Shown here: positions 33,881 to 41,939 of the stretch, one piece after another
How the letters are laid out: each line of letters opens with the position of its first letter
How positions within the stretch are numbered: the stretch's first letter is position 1
Assembly (NCBI GenBank): GCA_963841425.1
Contig: CAWJCL010000004.1
Location: forward strand, 1 to 64,000
Direction of reading: 5' to 3'
DNA: 64,000 nucleotides
DNA from: DATEOR01 sp963841425
GTDB taxonomy: Bacteria; Actinomycetota; Thermoleophilia; Gaiellales; Gaiellaceae
Notes under the pieces: generated by a model
Told to the model about the DNA's origin: nothing
The model's database searches: none
Seen by the model: only the letters and a program-made list of their open reading frames with translations
Program-made: the position numbers and the translations under genes

Positions 33881-34350
33881 CTTGCGCAGCCAATAAGAAC
33901 AGGGAGGCGCGGGACCTCTCCCTCGCGCCCCCGGGCCCGACTGAACTCGGTCCCTCGGCGGGCCTGGTCTTGTCGGGCTCATGACCGAGGAGTAATTTTT
34001 GGAGTGCTTGGTGGCTGGGGAGCCACGCAAGTCACCTCCTCCGGTCGGGCGCCGCGAGAAACGTTCTCTCGGCGTCCGGCCCGCCCGTCCGGGTCGGGAC
34101 CTTTCAAGCCTCCGCTGTTCAGCGCTGGCGGCGCGGGTGGCGACAGGCAACCGCCTTGTGCCAAAACCGGCGGAAGGTGTTTCGCTCGCCCTACGGCGCG
34201 GACACGAGGAGTGCGCTTCCTCCGATGCGCGGCGCTGACGCTGGCGGGAGCTGTGCGCGTAGGTATGAGGATTTGGCGCCGGCGGTCTCGGCCTCCGGGC
34301 GCTTCGTCGCCTCCGCCTCCCACTTCCACCTGGTTCGCGCCGACAAGAAC
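33881..34350. other. 470-base gap: possible terminator and dispersed repeat
   Basis: Holds the inverted repeat CTCGGTC/GACCGAG with TAATTTTT (about 33946-34001), then the better-preserved copy of the dispersed repeat also seen at 2886. Long antisense frames exist but carry no motifs. It marks the border between the loose accessory region and the compact catabolic locus. Confidence 0.4.
34138..34235 (+). repeat. dispersed repeat, copy B
   Basis: GGTGGCGACAGGCAACCGCC, TTGTGCCAAAACCGGCGG, CTCGCTCGCCC, CGAGGAGTGCGCTTCC and GATGCGCGGCG, in the same order and orientation as copy A at 2886-3006. The element may extend upstream to about 34020. No terminal inverted repeats or coding frame. Unknown type. 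Confidence 0.6.
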
Positions 34351-34417
34351 GGGAGACGAGCCATCTTCCATCCGCGACACCGACGGCTACAGGGTCGAGC
34401 TGATCGAGCGGGTCTAA
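34351..34417 (+). pseudogene. C-terminal relic of a VOC/glyoxalase-family protein
   Basis: The frame ends SIRDTDGYRVELIERV and a stop. This is the last strand of a VOC domain, with the metal-ligand Glu (DPDGY.VELIE is a family signature). Nothing before 34351 in any frame continues the domain, so only the tail survives. Confidence 0.4.
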
Positions 34418-34457
34418 GGCTTACGACGAGCCGGATCGCCTCTAAGGGTGTGGGGCC

Positions 34458-35144
34458 TCAACGGGCTGAGGCCGCTGCGAAGAACTGCTCGCAGAAGACG
34501 CGTCCAATCTCGTTCCACTCCACGATGTGCTCGTGAGCGGCTGCGATGTAGGGCTCGGGCGCGACCGGGGGATCCTCGTACGCCCTGATCCAACGAATGA
34601 GCTGGTCGAGACTGACTTCGGGGTGGAACTGGACGCCCCAGGCGTTTCCGAGCCGGAAAGCCTGGGGGCACACCTCGCTGCGGGCAAGCTCCACCGCGCC
34701 CGGCGGCACGCCGGCCGCATACTCGTGCCACTGGAACGAGCTGAAACGGCTGGGCAGCCCTGAGAAGAGCGGGTCGTCTGCGGCAGCGGCCGTGAGCTCG
34801 ACGGGAACCCACCCGATCTCCTTCTCGGGTGCGAGGAGGACCTCGGCCCCCGCGGCGCGCGCGAGCAGCTGTGCGCCGAGGCAAACGCCGAGTGTCGGGA
34901 CGCGCGCGGCGAGTGCATCCTCGAGGTACGCGATCTCCACGCCGAGCCAGGGGTGCGCCTCATGCTCGTGCGGATGCATCGTCCCGCCGAAGCTCATGAC
35001 GGCGTCGTATCCCTGTGGCGGCCGCTCGGGTCGCTCGCCGCGATGCAGGCGCACGTCGGTGAGGGCTACGCCATGCCGGGTGAGGATCTCACGGAAGAGC
35101 GAGGGGCCGCCGCCGTCGCCGTGTACGAGCGCCACGATCTCCAT
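34458..35144 (-). CDS. class I glutamine amidotransferase (GMP-synthase-like/GAT1)
   Basis: 228 residues. Triad visible: Cys in TLGVCLGAQLLARAAG (about 90), His and Glu in GVQFHPEVSLDQL (about 180). VMSFGGTMHPHEHEAHPW is the oxyanion side. Stand-alone GAT1 proteins of this type include GuaA-like amidases and gamma-glutamyl hydrolases such as PuuD-like enzymes. Divergent by 24 bases from the FAH gene, sharing its TGTATACA site, so likely co-regulated with the aromatic pathway. Hydrolysis of a gamma-glutamyl conjugate, as could be made by the ligase at 45.9 kb, is a speculative role. The frame's 800-base upstream extension is antisense to the FAH gene and was rejected. Confidence 0.85.
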   Translation of the reverse strand: MEIVALVHGDGGGPSLFREILTRHGVALTDVRLHRGERPERPPQGYDAVMSFGGTMHPHEHEAHPWLGVEIAYLEDALAARVPTLGVCLGAQLLARAAGAEVLLAPEKEIGWVPVELTAAAADDPLFSGLPSRFSSFQWHEYAAGVPPGAVELARSEVCPQAFRLGNAWGVQFHPEVSLDQLIRWIRAYEDPPVAPEPYIAAAHEHIVEWNEIGRVFCEQFFAAASAR

Positions 35145-35152
35145 CCGGCGAA

Positions 35153-35160
35153 TGTATACA
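35153..35160. promoter_or_regulatory. TGTATACA palindrome, candidate GntR operator
   Basis: A perfect 8-base palindrome in the 24-base gap between the divergent GAT1 and FAH genes, the third gene along being a GntR regulator. It matches the general FCD-type GntR half-site pattern (GT..AC). Related sites TGTATGCA and TGTATTCA occur at 37891 and 48846. Confidence 0.5.
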
Positions 35161-35168
35161 GTCGCTCC

Positions 35169-36020
35169 ATGAGACGCGCGCGCATCGAGATCGACGGCGG
35201 GCCGAGCTGGGGCAGGCTCGACGGAGACGAGATCGTGCTCGCCGACGGCCGCGCGGTCTCCGCAGCGGATGCGCGGTACCTGCCACCCGCCGAGGCGACG
35301 AAGATCGTCGCCACTCATCTCACGTATCGAAGCCGGGCGGAGGAGTACCGGATGGCGCGGCTGCCGTCCCAGCCGTCCTACTTCCTGAAGCCGCCCAGCT
35401 CGCTGTCCTCCCACCGCGCGCCGGTCGCCCGCCCGCGCGGCTGCCGTTATCTCAATTACGAAGGCGAGATCGCAGTCGTGATCGGCGAGCGCTGCCTCGG
35501 AACCTCGGTCTCGGACGCACTCCGCCACGTCGCCGGCTACACGGTCGCGAACGACTGGGGCGTGCACGACTTCCGGCACGCAGACCGCGGATCGATGCTC
35601 CGCGTCAAGGGCCAGGACGGTTTCTGTCCGCTCGGGCCCGCCGTCGTGGATGCCGACGACGTGGACCCGGACGACCTGACGATCCGCACGTTCGTCAACG
35701 GAGAGCTGGCTCAGGAAGGGCATACGGGGCGGGACCTGCTCTTCTCCTTCGCCTACCAGATCGCCGACGTCGCACGTCTGATCACGCTCGAGCCGGGGGA
35801 CGTTCTGCTCACCGGAACGCCAGCGAACTCCCGCCCCGTCGAGCCCGGCGACGTGGTCGCAGTCGAGGTCGAGGGAATCGGACGCCTCGAGAATCCCGTG
35901 GTCGAGCTCGATCGCGACCTCGAGCCGGTCGGCGAGCAGCCGGCGGTGACTGCCAACACCCTCCACGTGGCGCTCGCCGTGCCCGAGGACGAGGCGGAGC
36001 TCCGGGCGCCGAAGTCGTGA
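35169..36020 (+). CDS. fumarylacetoacetate hydrolase (FAH) family protein, HpaG-like
   Basis: 283 residues. FAH C-terminal fold: YLNYEGEIAVVIG with the metal Glu residues, VAGYTVANDWGVHDF, KGQDGFCPLGPAVV, DLLFSFAYQIADVARLITLEPGDVLLTGTPANS. The motifs fit the isomerase/decarboxylase group (HpaG, HHDD isomerase/OPET decarboxylase) of the homoprotocatechuate pathway, where it acts after ring cleavage and aldehyde oxidation. ATG 35169 is set by the divergent gene. Its stop overlaps the GntR start (GTGA). Substrate assigned from the neighbouring HpaB/HpaE-like genes. Confidence 0.85.
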   Translation: MRRARIEIDGGPSWGRLDGDEIVLADGRAVSAADARYLPPAEATKIVATHLTYRSRAEEYRMARLPSQPSYFLKPPSSLSSHRAPVARPRGCRYLNYEGEIAVVIGERCLGTSVSDALRHVAGYTVANDWGVHDFRHADRGSMLRVKGQDGFCPLGPAVVDADDVDPDDLTIRTFVNGELAQEGHTGRDLLFSFAYQIADVARLITLEPGDVLLTGTPANSRPVEPGDVVAVEVEGIGRLENPVVELDRDLEPVGEQPAVTANTLHVALAVPEDEAELRAPKS

Positions 36021-36652
36021 GCCGCCAGCTCGAGATCAAGAGCGTCGTCGACCAGGTGCACGCAGAGCTCCTCGAGCGCATCGTCGCGGGCGAGCTCCCT
36101 CCGGGAGCGCGGCTCCGCCAGGAAGCGCTCGCCGAGGAGCTCGGCGTCTCCCGCACGCCACTTCGCGAGGCGCTCGCGCGTCTCGTGAGCGAAGGCCTCG
36201 TCGAGTTCGTCCCCAACCGGGGAGCCACGGTGGCCCGCCGGGACTTCACCGACATGGAGAACGCCTGGCGCGCCCGCCTCGTCATCGAGCCGGGTGCCGC
36301 GCGGCTCGCCGCCGAGCGGCGCGATCCTGCCGCCATCGAGCGTATGCGCGAGACCGTCCTTCGCCAGCGCTCGGTCGCCGACGATGTGACCTCGAGCTTC
36401 GCCCTGAACCGCGAGTTCCACCTCGCGCTCGTCGCGGCGGCCGGGAACACGCACCTGCTCCAGTTCTCGGAGCTCCTCTGGCTCTCGCGAATCGGCGTTC
36501 CCATCTTCGCCCGTCAGGCCCGCGAGCGCGAGCAGGTGCTCGCCTGGGCCGACGACCACGAGGCGATCGCGGAAGCGGTCGCCGTGGGCAGCCCGAGCCG
36601 CGCGGAGCGCCTGACGCGCGAGCACATCGCCGCCTATCCGCCCGAGCGATAG
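36017..36652 (+). CDS. GntR-family regulator, FCD type
   Basis: 211 residues. Winged helix at 10-75: VHAELLERIVAGELPPGARLRQ, EELGVSRTPLREALARLVSEGLVEFVPNRGATV. C-terminal FCD ligand domain with metal-ligand pattern: NREFHLALVAAAGNTHLL (Asp/Asn, His), then DDHEAIAEAVAVG and REHIAAYPP. FCD regulators usually repress catabolic operons and are released by an acid metabolite, here presumably an aromatic acid or ring-cleavage product. The candidate operator TGTATNCA is found in three promoter regions of this locus. Confidence 0.92.
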   Translation: MSRQLEIKSVVDQVHAELLERIVAGELPPGARLRQEALAEELGVSRTPLREALARLVSEGLVEFVPNRGATVARRDFTDMENAWRARLVIEPGAARLAAERRDPAAIERMRETVLRQRSVADDVTSSFALNREFHLALVAAAGNTHLLQFSELLWLSRIGVPIFARQAREREQVLAWADDHEAIAEAVAVGSPSRAERLTREHIAAYPPER

Positions 36653-36655
36653 AGC

Positions 36656-37489
36656 TCAGCCGCGCTCGCGGCGCACCGGGTTTCGGAGCGCGCCCACGCC
36701 CTCGACCCAGATCTCGACGAGGTCGCCCTCCTCGAGGTAGCGCGGAGGCGTGCGCGAGTCCCCGACGCCTCCCGGCGTTCCCGTCGCGATCACGTCGCCC
36801 GCGTCGAGCGTGAGCCCCTTCGAGAGGTAGACGATCAGGTCGACGAAGCCGAAGACGAGGTCGCTTGTCGAGGCGTCCTGCATGAGCTCGCCCGAGACCG
36901 TCGTCGTCAGCCGGATGCCGTCGAAGTCGACGACGTCCGGCGATGCGATGCAGGGACCGAGTGGCGAGAACGTGTCGAAGCTCTTCCCGAGCGTGAACTG
37001 CCGGAGCGGCGTCTCGAGCTGAGCGCGCCGGCCGGAGACGTCGTGGATAGCGGTGATCCCGCCGATGGCGCGGCGGGCGGACTCCTCATCGGCCCGGTAG
37101 ACGGTCTCGCCGAGCACCACCGCGACCTCGCCCTCGAAGTCCGGGCGCGTCTCCTCGCGCGGGATGACGATCTCCTCCTCCGGGCCGACCAGCGCGGACG
37201 GCCACTTGGCGAAGACGACGGGCGCGTCCGGCACGTCGAGCTCCGACTCGTCGGCGTGTGAACGGTAGTTGACGCCGATCGCGAGAATCTTCTGCGGCAC
37301 GACGGGATGGAGCAGCCGGACGTCGGCGAGCTCGTGCTCAGGGCCGGCGGCGGCAGCAAGGTCCTCCCACGCTTCGGGAGTTGGGACGAATCCCTGTGGT
37401 CCTGCGGGCCCGGCGTCGCGCACACGGCCGTTCTCGAGCGCGCCGATGCGCGCCCCACCGCCGGGCGTGGCGAACCTGACGGCCCTCAA
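36656..37489 (-). CDS. FAH family hydrolase/isomerase, second copy
   Basis: 277 residues from TTG 37489 (TTGA overlap with the gene before). Motifs: ILAIGVNYRSHADE, KWPSALVGPEEEIVIP, DFEGEVAVVLGE (metal Glu pair), ITAIHDVSGRRAQLE, LGKSFDTFSPLGPCI, DVIATGTPGGVG. The N-terminal extension of 60 residues and the GKSFDTF motif fit the ureidoglycolate lyase/5-oxopent-3-ene-tricarboxylate/2-keto-3-deoxy-type branch rather than HpaG proper. It may act on a later ring-cleavage product. Co-transcribed with the carboxymuconolactone-decarboxylase-like gene. Confidence 0.85.
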   Translation of the reverse strand: MRAVRFATPGGGARIGALENGRVRDAGPAGPQGFVPTPEAWEDLAAAAGPEHELADVRLLHPVVPQKILAIGVNYRSHADESELDVPDAPVVFAKWPSALVGPEEEIVIPREETRPDFEGEVAVVLGETVYRADEESARRAIGGITAIHDVSGRRAQLETPLRQFTLGKSFDTFSPLGPCIASPDVVDFDGIRLTTTVSGELMQDASTSDLVFGFVDLIVYLSKGLTLDAGDVIATGTPGGVGDSRTPPRYLEEGDLVEIWVEGVGALRNPVRRERG

Positions 37490-37854
37490 GCCTGCGCCTC
37501 CTGCTCGGCCCGGAGGATCTTGAGCGCGTTGATGGCGCGCGGGAAGCCCGCGTAGGGGGCCGCCTGCAAGATCGTCTCCTCGATCTCCTCGAAGGGAACG
37601 TCGATCGAACGAAGGGCGCGCACGTGCGCCTGCACCTGTGCATCGGAGCTTCCGAGTGTCGTCAGCACGGCGACGATGATCAGTTCGCGCTCGCGCGCCG
37701 TCAAGCCTGGACGGGCGTGCACCTCGCCGAACACGAAGTCGACGATCCAGTCGCCCAGGGCGCCCATCCGGGCGAGGAACTCCTCGCCACCGGGCTCATC
37801 ACCGAGCTCGGCCAGCCGGGTCAGCCCACGCTCTCTCCGGTCCGTTTCAGTCAC
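37486..37854 (-). CDS. carboxymuconolactone decarboxylase (CMD) family protein
   Basis: 122 residues from GTG 37854, behind AAGGAG. DFVFGEVHARPGLTARERELIIVAVL, ... DAQVQAHVRALRSIDVPFEEIEETILQAAPYAGFPRAINAL: the all-alpha CMD fold with E..H but without the CxxC of the AhpD peroxidase type, so the PcaC-like decarboxylase group. In the beta-ketoadipate route PcaC decarboxylates gamma-carboxymuconolactone; here, with meta-cleavage genes, another decarboxylation or tautomerisation is likely. Divergent from the dioxygenase operon across the TTGTATGCAA site. Confidence 0.85.
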   Translation of the reverse strand: MTETDRRERGLTRLAELGDEPGGEEFLARMGALGDWIVDFVFGEVHARPGLTARERELIIVAVLTTLGSSDAQVQAHVRALRSIDVPFEEIEETILQAAPYAGFPRAINALKILRAEQEAQA

Positions 37855-37889
37855 GCGTACTCCTTGCCGCTCGGGACGAGGACGGGATA

Positions 37890-37899
37890 TTGTATGCAA
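37890..37899. promoter_or_regulatory. TTGTATGCAA, candidate GntR operator
   Basis: A near-palindrome (TTG-TATG-CAA) in the 86-base gap between the CMD gene (-) and the dioxygenase operon (+). It shares the core TGTATNCA with 35153 and 48846. An AT-rich island in GC-rich DNA, placed where it could cover both promoters. Confidence 0.45.
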
Positions 37900-37940
37900 C
37901 TCATGCGCGTCCAGGAGGCAAGTCGCAGCAGAGCGCGGCC

Positions 37941-38861
37941 ATGGTAGGACTCCGCCGGATCGATCACGTTGGCCTGCGTGTCGCGGATCTGGACGAGGCG
38001 GTGCCGCGGTGGTGCGTCCAGTTCGGCTTCACGGAGAGCGCGCGCGAGGAGGGCAGGGCCTTCCTGCGCTGCGGCTATGAGCCCTACTCCCTGGAGCTGA
38101 TCGAAGACGGGGAGCCTGGGTTCGACCACCAGGCCTTCGAGCTCGCGCGTGGAGTCGCGCTCGAAGAGGCGGCTGCCCACCTCGAGCGCTCGGGCGCCTC
38201 CTTCGACCTGTGCGACGATGGCATTCATCTGGCCGACCCGGAGGGAAACGGCGTTCAGCTCGTCTCCTACCGCCCGGCCGACGAGCTCTGGCCGGACGTC
38301 GCCCGCGCGACGACCGAGCTGCCGGGCTTCCGTCCCCGGAGGCTGGGGCATACGAACTTCCTCACCGGCGACCTCGCCGCCCAGACGACGTTCTACACCG
38401 ACGTCCTCGGGATGCGGATCACCGACCGCCTCGGGAACGAGGGGATCTGGCTGCACGTCAACGCTGATCACCATGTGCTCGCGTTCGTCGAGAAGGGCGG
38501 CGCCCATCTGCACCACATCGCGCTCGAGATGGTCGACTGGGGTGAGCTTCGGGTCGCCTTCGATCACCTCGCCCAGCATGGGCGCTGGCTCGCCTGGGGA
38601 CCGCTGCGACACGGGCTCGGGCGCAACCTGAGCGGTTACGTGCGGATTCCGGAGGAAGACTGCTTCGTCGAGATCTTCGCCGACATGGAGCAGCTCGAGC
38701 CCGATCACGAGCCGCGCGAGTGGCCGGATGACGCCCATTCGTCGAACGTCTGGGGCATCCTGCCTCCTCGGTCGTATTTTCGCTTCGACGCCGAGGCGAT
38801 CGAGTCCGAGCGGCACGGACTCGAGGCGCTCGGAATTCCGCTCAAGGAGAGAGGAGCCTGA
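37941..38861 (+). CDS. extradiol ring-cleavage dioxygenase (type I, VOC family)
   Basis: 306 residues, two VOC domains. The N-terminal one starts RIDHVGLRVADLDEAV and ends DPEGNGVQLVSY. The catalytic C-terminal one has RRLGHTNFLTGDL (metal His), GAHLHHIALEM (second His) and DCFVEIFADME (metal Glu). A catechol 2,3-dioxygenase-like Fe(II) or Mn(II) enzyme; with HpaB next door the likely substrate is 3,4-dihydroxyphenylacetate (homoprotocatechuate) or a related catechol. The C-terminal GILPPRSYFRFDAEAIESER is typical of the homoprotocatechuate 2,3-dioxygenase group. First gene of a ten-gene-length run of overlapping frames to 45407. Confidence 0.9.
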   Translation: MVGLRRIDHVGLRVADLDEAVPRWCVQFGFTESAREEGRAFLRCGYEPYSLELIEDGEPGFDHQAFELARGVALEEAAAHLERSGASFDLCDDGIHLADPEGNGVQLVSYRPADELWPDVARATTELPGFRPRRLGHTNFLTGDLAAQTTFYTDVLGMRITDRLGNEGIWLHVNADHHVLAFVEKGGAHLHHIALEMVDWGELRVAFDHLAQHGRWLAWGPLRHGLGRNLSGYVRIPEEDCFVEIFADMEQLEPDHEPREWPDDAHSSNVWGILPPRSYFRFDAEAIESERHGLEALGIPLKERGA

Positions 38862-40339
38862 TGGCGACAGTGCGTACGGAGGCCGGCAAGGCGGCTCGGC
38901 CCGTCGCGGCCCGGACGGGCGAGGAGTTCCTCGCCGGACTCGCGAGCGGCGAGCGCGAGATCTGGTTGAACGGCGAGAAGATCACGCACCCGCTCGACCA
39001 CCCCGACCTCGAGGCGGCGGCGTGCTCAATGGGGCGCGTCTTCGACCTCCAACACGAGCACTCGGACGAGATGCTCATGCCGTCGCCCGACGACGGCCGG
39101 CTCGTGAACGTCACCCACGTCATTCCGCGCTCGCGGGAGGACCTCGAGCGGCGCCGGAAGGCGATCGAGCTCACCGCGTCGCTCTCCGCGGGGATGATGG
39201 GCAGGACGCCCGACTACCTGAACGTCACCTTCGCCTGCTTCGCGGGGAGGTCGGACGTCTGGGCTCGTCGCGGCAACGTACAAGGCGCCGAGAACGTCGT
39301 CGCCTACCAGCGGCACATGCGGGACGCCGATCTCTCGACCACGCATGCGCTCATGAACCCTCAGGTCGACCGCTCGAAGCCCGAGGCCGAGCAGGCCTCA
39401 GGCGAGATCTCGCTGCACAAGATCGGCGAGACCGACGACGCGATCGTCGTCCGCGGGGCGCGCATGCTCGCCACCCTCGCGCCCTTCGCCGACGACCTGC
39501 TCATCTATCCGGGCTCCGACATCCGCCCGCAGGACGGGCGCTATGCGCTCTCCTTCGCCGTCCCGATCGCCACGCCCGGGCTCAAGTTCATCTGCCGAGA
39601 CAGCTACTCGAAGCAGCGGCCCGCCTACGACTATCCGCTCTCCTCTCGCTTCGACGAGATGGACTGCGTCGTCGTCTTCGACGACGTCGAGGTGCCGAGG
39701 GAACGCGTCTTCCTGGACGGCGATACGGTCAGCTACTCGGAGGTCATCACAGACACCGGCTGGCGCGGCCACATCATGCACCAGGCCTTCACGCGCGCCT
39801 ACGTGAAGCTCTGCTTCGCCTTCGGGCTCGGCCACGTCATCGCGAACACGATCGGCGTCGTCCGCTTTGACCACATCCAGGAGAAGCTGGGCCAGATCTG
39901 GAACATGTCCGAGCTGACGCGCTCCGCGATCGTGGCCGCCGAGGCAGGCTCCTCCCTCGACGAGGGCGGGGTCTGGTATCCGGACGATCGCCCGTTCCTC
40001 GCCCTGCGCGGGGAGATGCCGAAATGGCTCCCGCGGGCGAACGAGCTCCTGCAACTCATCGGAGGCGGCGGCTACATGGCCACGCCCTCCCGGGCCGACC
40101 TGGACGGGCCCCTGCGCCCGCTGATCGACAAGTTCTACCAGGCGGCCGGCGCCGACGCGGAGAGGCGAATCCGGCTCTTCCGGCTCGCCTGGGACTACCT
40201 CGGCTCCGACCTGGGCGGGCGCGGTGAGCTCTACGAGCGCTTCTACCTCTCGGACTCGTGGCGTATGACGGCGCTCGCCTACTCGATCGCGGACAAGTCG
40301 TTCTCCGAGTCGCTCGTGGAGCAGTTCCTCGGGGACTGA
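38861..40339 (+). CDS. hpaB: 4-hydroxyphenylacetate 3-monooxygenase-like FADH2-dependent oxygenase
   Basis: 492 residues. The acyl-CoA-dehydrogenase-like fold of HpaB: LNGEKITHPLDHPDL, MMGRTPDYLNVTFACFAG, AYQRHMRDADLSTTHALMNPQ, and in the flavin/substrate region FDDVEVPRERVFLDGD and RFDHIQEKLGQ. It hydroxylates a phenol ortho to the OH using FADH2 made by a separate reductase; the flavin reductase at 44650 in the same operon is the natural partner. Exact substrate (4-hydroxyphenylacetate, phenol or halophenol) is not fixed by sequence alone; the HpaE- and HpaG-like neighbours favour 4-hydroxyphenylacetate. Starts in TGATG overlap. Confidence 0.9.
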   Translation: MATVRTEAGKAARPVAARTGEEFLAGLASGEREIWLNGEKITHPLDHPDLEAAACSMGRVFDLQHEHSDEMLMPSPDDGRLVNVTHVIPRSREDLERRRKAIELTASLSAGMMGRTPDYLNVTFACFAGRSDVWARRGNVQGAENVVAYQRHMRDADLSTTHALMNPQVDRSKPEAEQASGEISLHKIGETDDAIVVRGARMLATLAPFADDLLIYPGSDIRPQDGRYALSFAVPIATPGLKFICRDSYSKQRPAYDYPLSSRFDEMDCVVVFDDVEVPRERVFLDGDTVSYSEVITDTGWRGHIMHQAFTRAYVKLCFAFGLGHVIANTIGVVRFDHIQEKLGQIWNMSELTRSAIVAAEAGSSLDEGGVWYPDDRPFLALRGEMPKWLPRANELLQLIGGGGYMATPSRADLDGPLRPLIDKFYQAAGADAERRIRLFRLAWDYLGSDLGGRGELYERFYLSDSWRMTALAYSIADKSFSESLVEQFLGD

Positions 40340-41166
40340 TGCTGCGCGGCTATTCAGTCCCGCGCTCGCCCGAGGGCCGCTCGTCGCTCGTTCCGCCCCC
40401 GCCCTGGCACTACGTCGGTGATTTCCTCGTACTCGAATACTGGGCCGACCCGGGCGCCGTAGCGGCGCTGCTGCCGCCCGGGCTCGAGCCGCCTCCAGAC
40501 CCGGGCCGCTCCGCCGCGCTCTTCGTCGACTGGCAGTCCTGTTCGAGCTCCGGCACCGAGCTCGACGATCCGGTCAGGAGCCAGTACCACGAGTTCTTCG
40601 TCGTCGTGAACGCCCTCCTCGACGGCGAGGCGGTCACGACCTGCCCCTACATCTGGGTCGACCGCGACTTCGCTCTCGCGCGCGGCTGGGTGCAGGGGTT
40701 CCCCAAGAAGCTCGGCTCGATCAACATGACGCGCCACTTCCAGCTGGATGGGAAGGCCTCGCCGGCGCTCGCGCCTGGAGGTCGCTTCGTCGGGACTCTC
40801 GCCGCGGGCGACCGCCGGCTCGCCCACGGTGCAGTCACGCTCGAGCGCGAAACGGACGTGGGGCCGACCCACAACGACCCCCCGCTCGTCAACGTGCGCC
40901 ACTTCCCGCGGCTCGAGGCGGGCCGTCACGCAGACCCGTCCGTGCACGAGCTCGTCCGCGCGCGCAGCCGCGACCGGGCGATTTCGCCGATCTGGGAGGG
41001 AAGCGCGGAGCTCGAGCTCTACCCGGCCCCGAACGAGGAGCTCGCCGCGCTCGCGCCCGTGAAGGTGGGCAAGGGCTTCCGCTTCACGTTCGGCTACACG
41101 GTCGACGACCTCGAGACCGTTCGCGACTACACGCCGGCCCGGGTGGGGGTAACGGCGGAGACGTGA
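40339..41166 (+). CDS. acetoacetate decarboxylase (ADC) family protein
   Basis: 275 residues. ADC-fold features: YVGDFLVLEYWADPGAVAALLPPGLEP at the N-terminus and GWVQGFPKKLGSINM, where the lysine pair corresponds to the Schiff-base lysine region of acetoacetate decarboxylase. Others of the family are lyases or dehydratases acting on beta- or alpha-keto acids by imine chemistry. Not a usual member of HPA clusters; it may replace one of the missing late-step enzymes (hydratase or aldolase) or decarboxylate a pathway keto acid. TGATG overlap with hpaB. Confidence 0.8.
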   Translation: MLRGYSVPRSPEGRSSLVPPPPWHYVGDFLVLEYWADPGAVAALLPPGLEPPPDPGRSAALFVDWQSCSSSGTELDDPVRSQYHEFFVVVNALLDGEAVTTCPYIWVDRDFALARGWVQGFPKKLGSINMTRHFQLDGKASPALAPGGRFVGTLAAGDRRLAHGAVTLERETDVGPTHNDPPLVNVRHFPRLEAGRHADPSVHELVRARSRDRAISPIWEGSAELELYPAPNEELAALAPVKVGKGFRFTFGYTVDDLETVRDYTPARVGVTAET

Positions 41167-41939
41167 GCGGCGGCGCGGTCGTTACCGGCGGCGGGAGCGG
41201 GATTGGCGCCGCGATCGCGCGCCGACTGGCCGCGGATGGGTTCGGAGTCTGCATCACGGGGCGCCGGCGCCAGCCGCTCGAGACGCTCGCCGCCGAGACG
41301 GGCGCCCTCCCCGTCGTGGCGGACACCGGCGATCCCGAGGACGCGGCGCGGGCGGTCGGCGCCGCTCTCGAGGCTTTCGGGAGCCTCGAGCTCCTCGTCT
41401 GCAACGCCGGCGTCTCGTCCGGGGGAACAGTCGAGGAGCAGTCAGTGGAGGGCTGGGAGGCCGTGCTGCGGACGAACCTCACGGGCGCCTTCCTCGCTGC
41501 ACGAGCAGCGCTCCCTGCGCTCGCCCGGTCGCGGGGCTCGCTGGTGACGATCGCCTCGGATGCGGGCCTTCGGGCCGGCCCGGCCTCGGCTGCCTACTGC
41601 TCGGCAAAGGCGGGGCTCATCATGCTCACGCAGTGCATCGCGCTCGACTACGGCCCGCGCGGCGTACGCGCGAACTGCGTCTGTCCTGGTTGGGTGCGCA
41701 CGCCGATGGCAGATGCCTCGATGGACGAGCTCGCCGAGGCGAAGAAGACGGAGCGCGAGAGCGCCTACGCGCTCGTCGCCTCGCACGTGCCGCTCCGCCG
41801 TCCAGGCGAGCCCGAGGAGATCGCCGACGCGGTAGCCTGGCTCGCCTCCCCGGGGGCCTCCTTCATGACCGGCGGCATCCTCGTGGTCGACGGAGGCAAC
41901 GTGATCGTGGACGCCAGCGCCTCGGAATTCGTAGCGTGA
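41163..41939 (+). CDS. short-chain dehydrogenase/reductase
   Basis: 258 residues. Classical SDR: VVTGGGSGIGAAIARRLAADGF (NAD(P) site TGxxxGxG), LLVCNAGVSSGG (NAG), catalytic Ser in VTIASDAGL, and the Tyr-Lys pair in AAYCSAKAGLIML. VDGGN near the C-terminus is typical. Acts on an alcohol or ketone of the pathway; the substrate is unclear, since the standard HPA route needs no SDR. GTGA overlaps on both sides show it belongs to the operon. Confidence 0.88.
   Translation: MSGGAVVTGGGSGIGAAIARRLAADGFGVCITGRRRQPLETLAAETGALPVVADTGDPEDAARAVGAALEAFGSLELLVCNAGVSSGGTVEEQSVEGWEAVLRTNLTGAFLAARAALPALARSRGSLVTIASDAGLRAGPASAAYCSAKAGLIMLTQCIALDYGPRGVRANCVCPGWVRTPMADASMDELAEAKKTERESAYALVASHVPLRRPGEPEEIADAVAWLASPGASFMTGGILVVDGGNVIVDASASEFVA

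Noticed and set aside
34458..35966. 502-residue minus-strand frame
   Set aside because: Beyond ATG 35144 it is antisense to the FAH gene, with unnatural composition. The amidotransferase domain begins at 35144.
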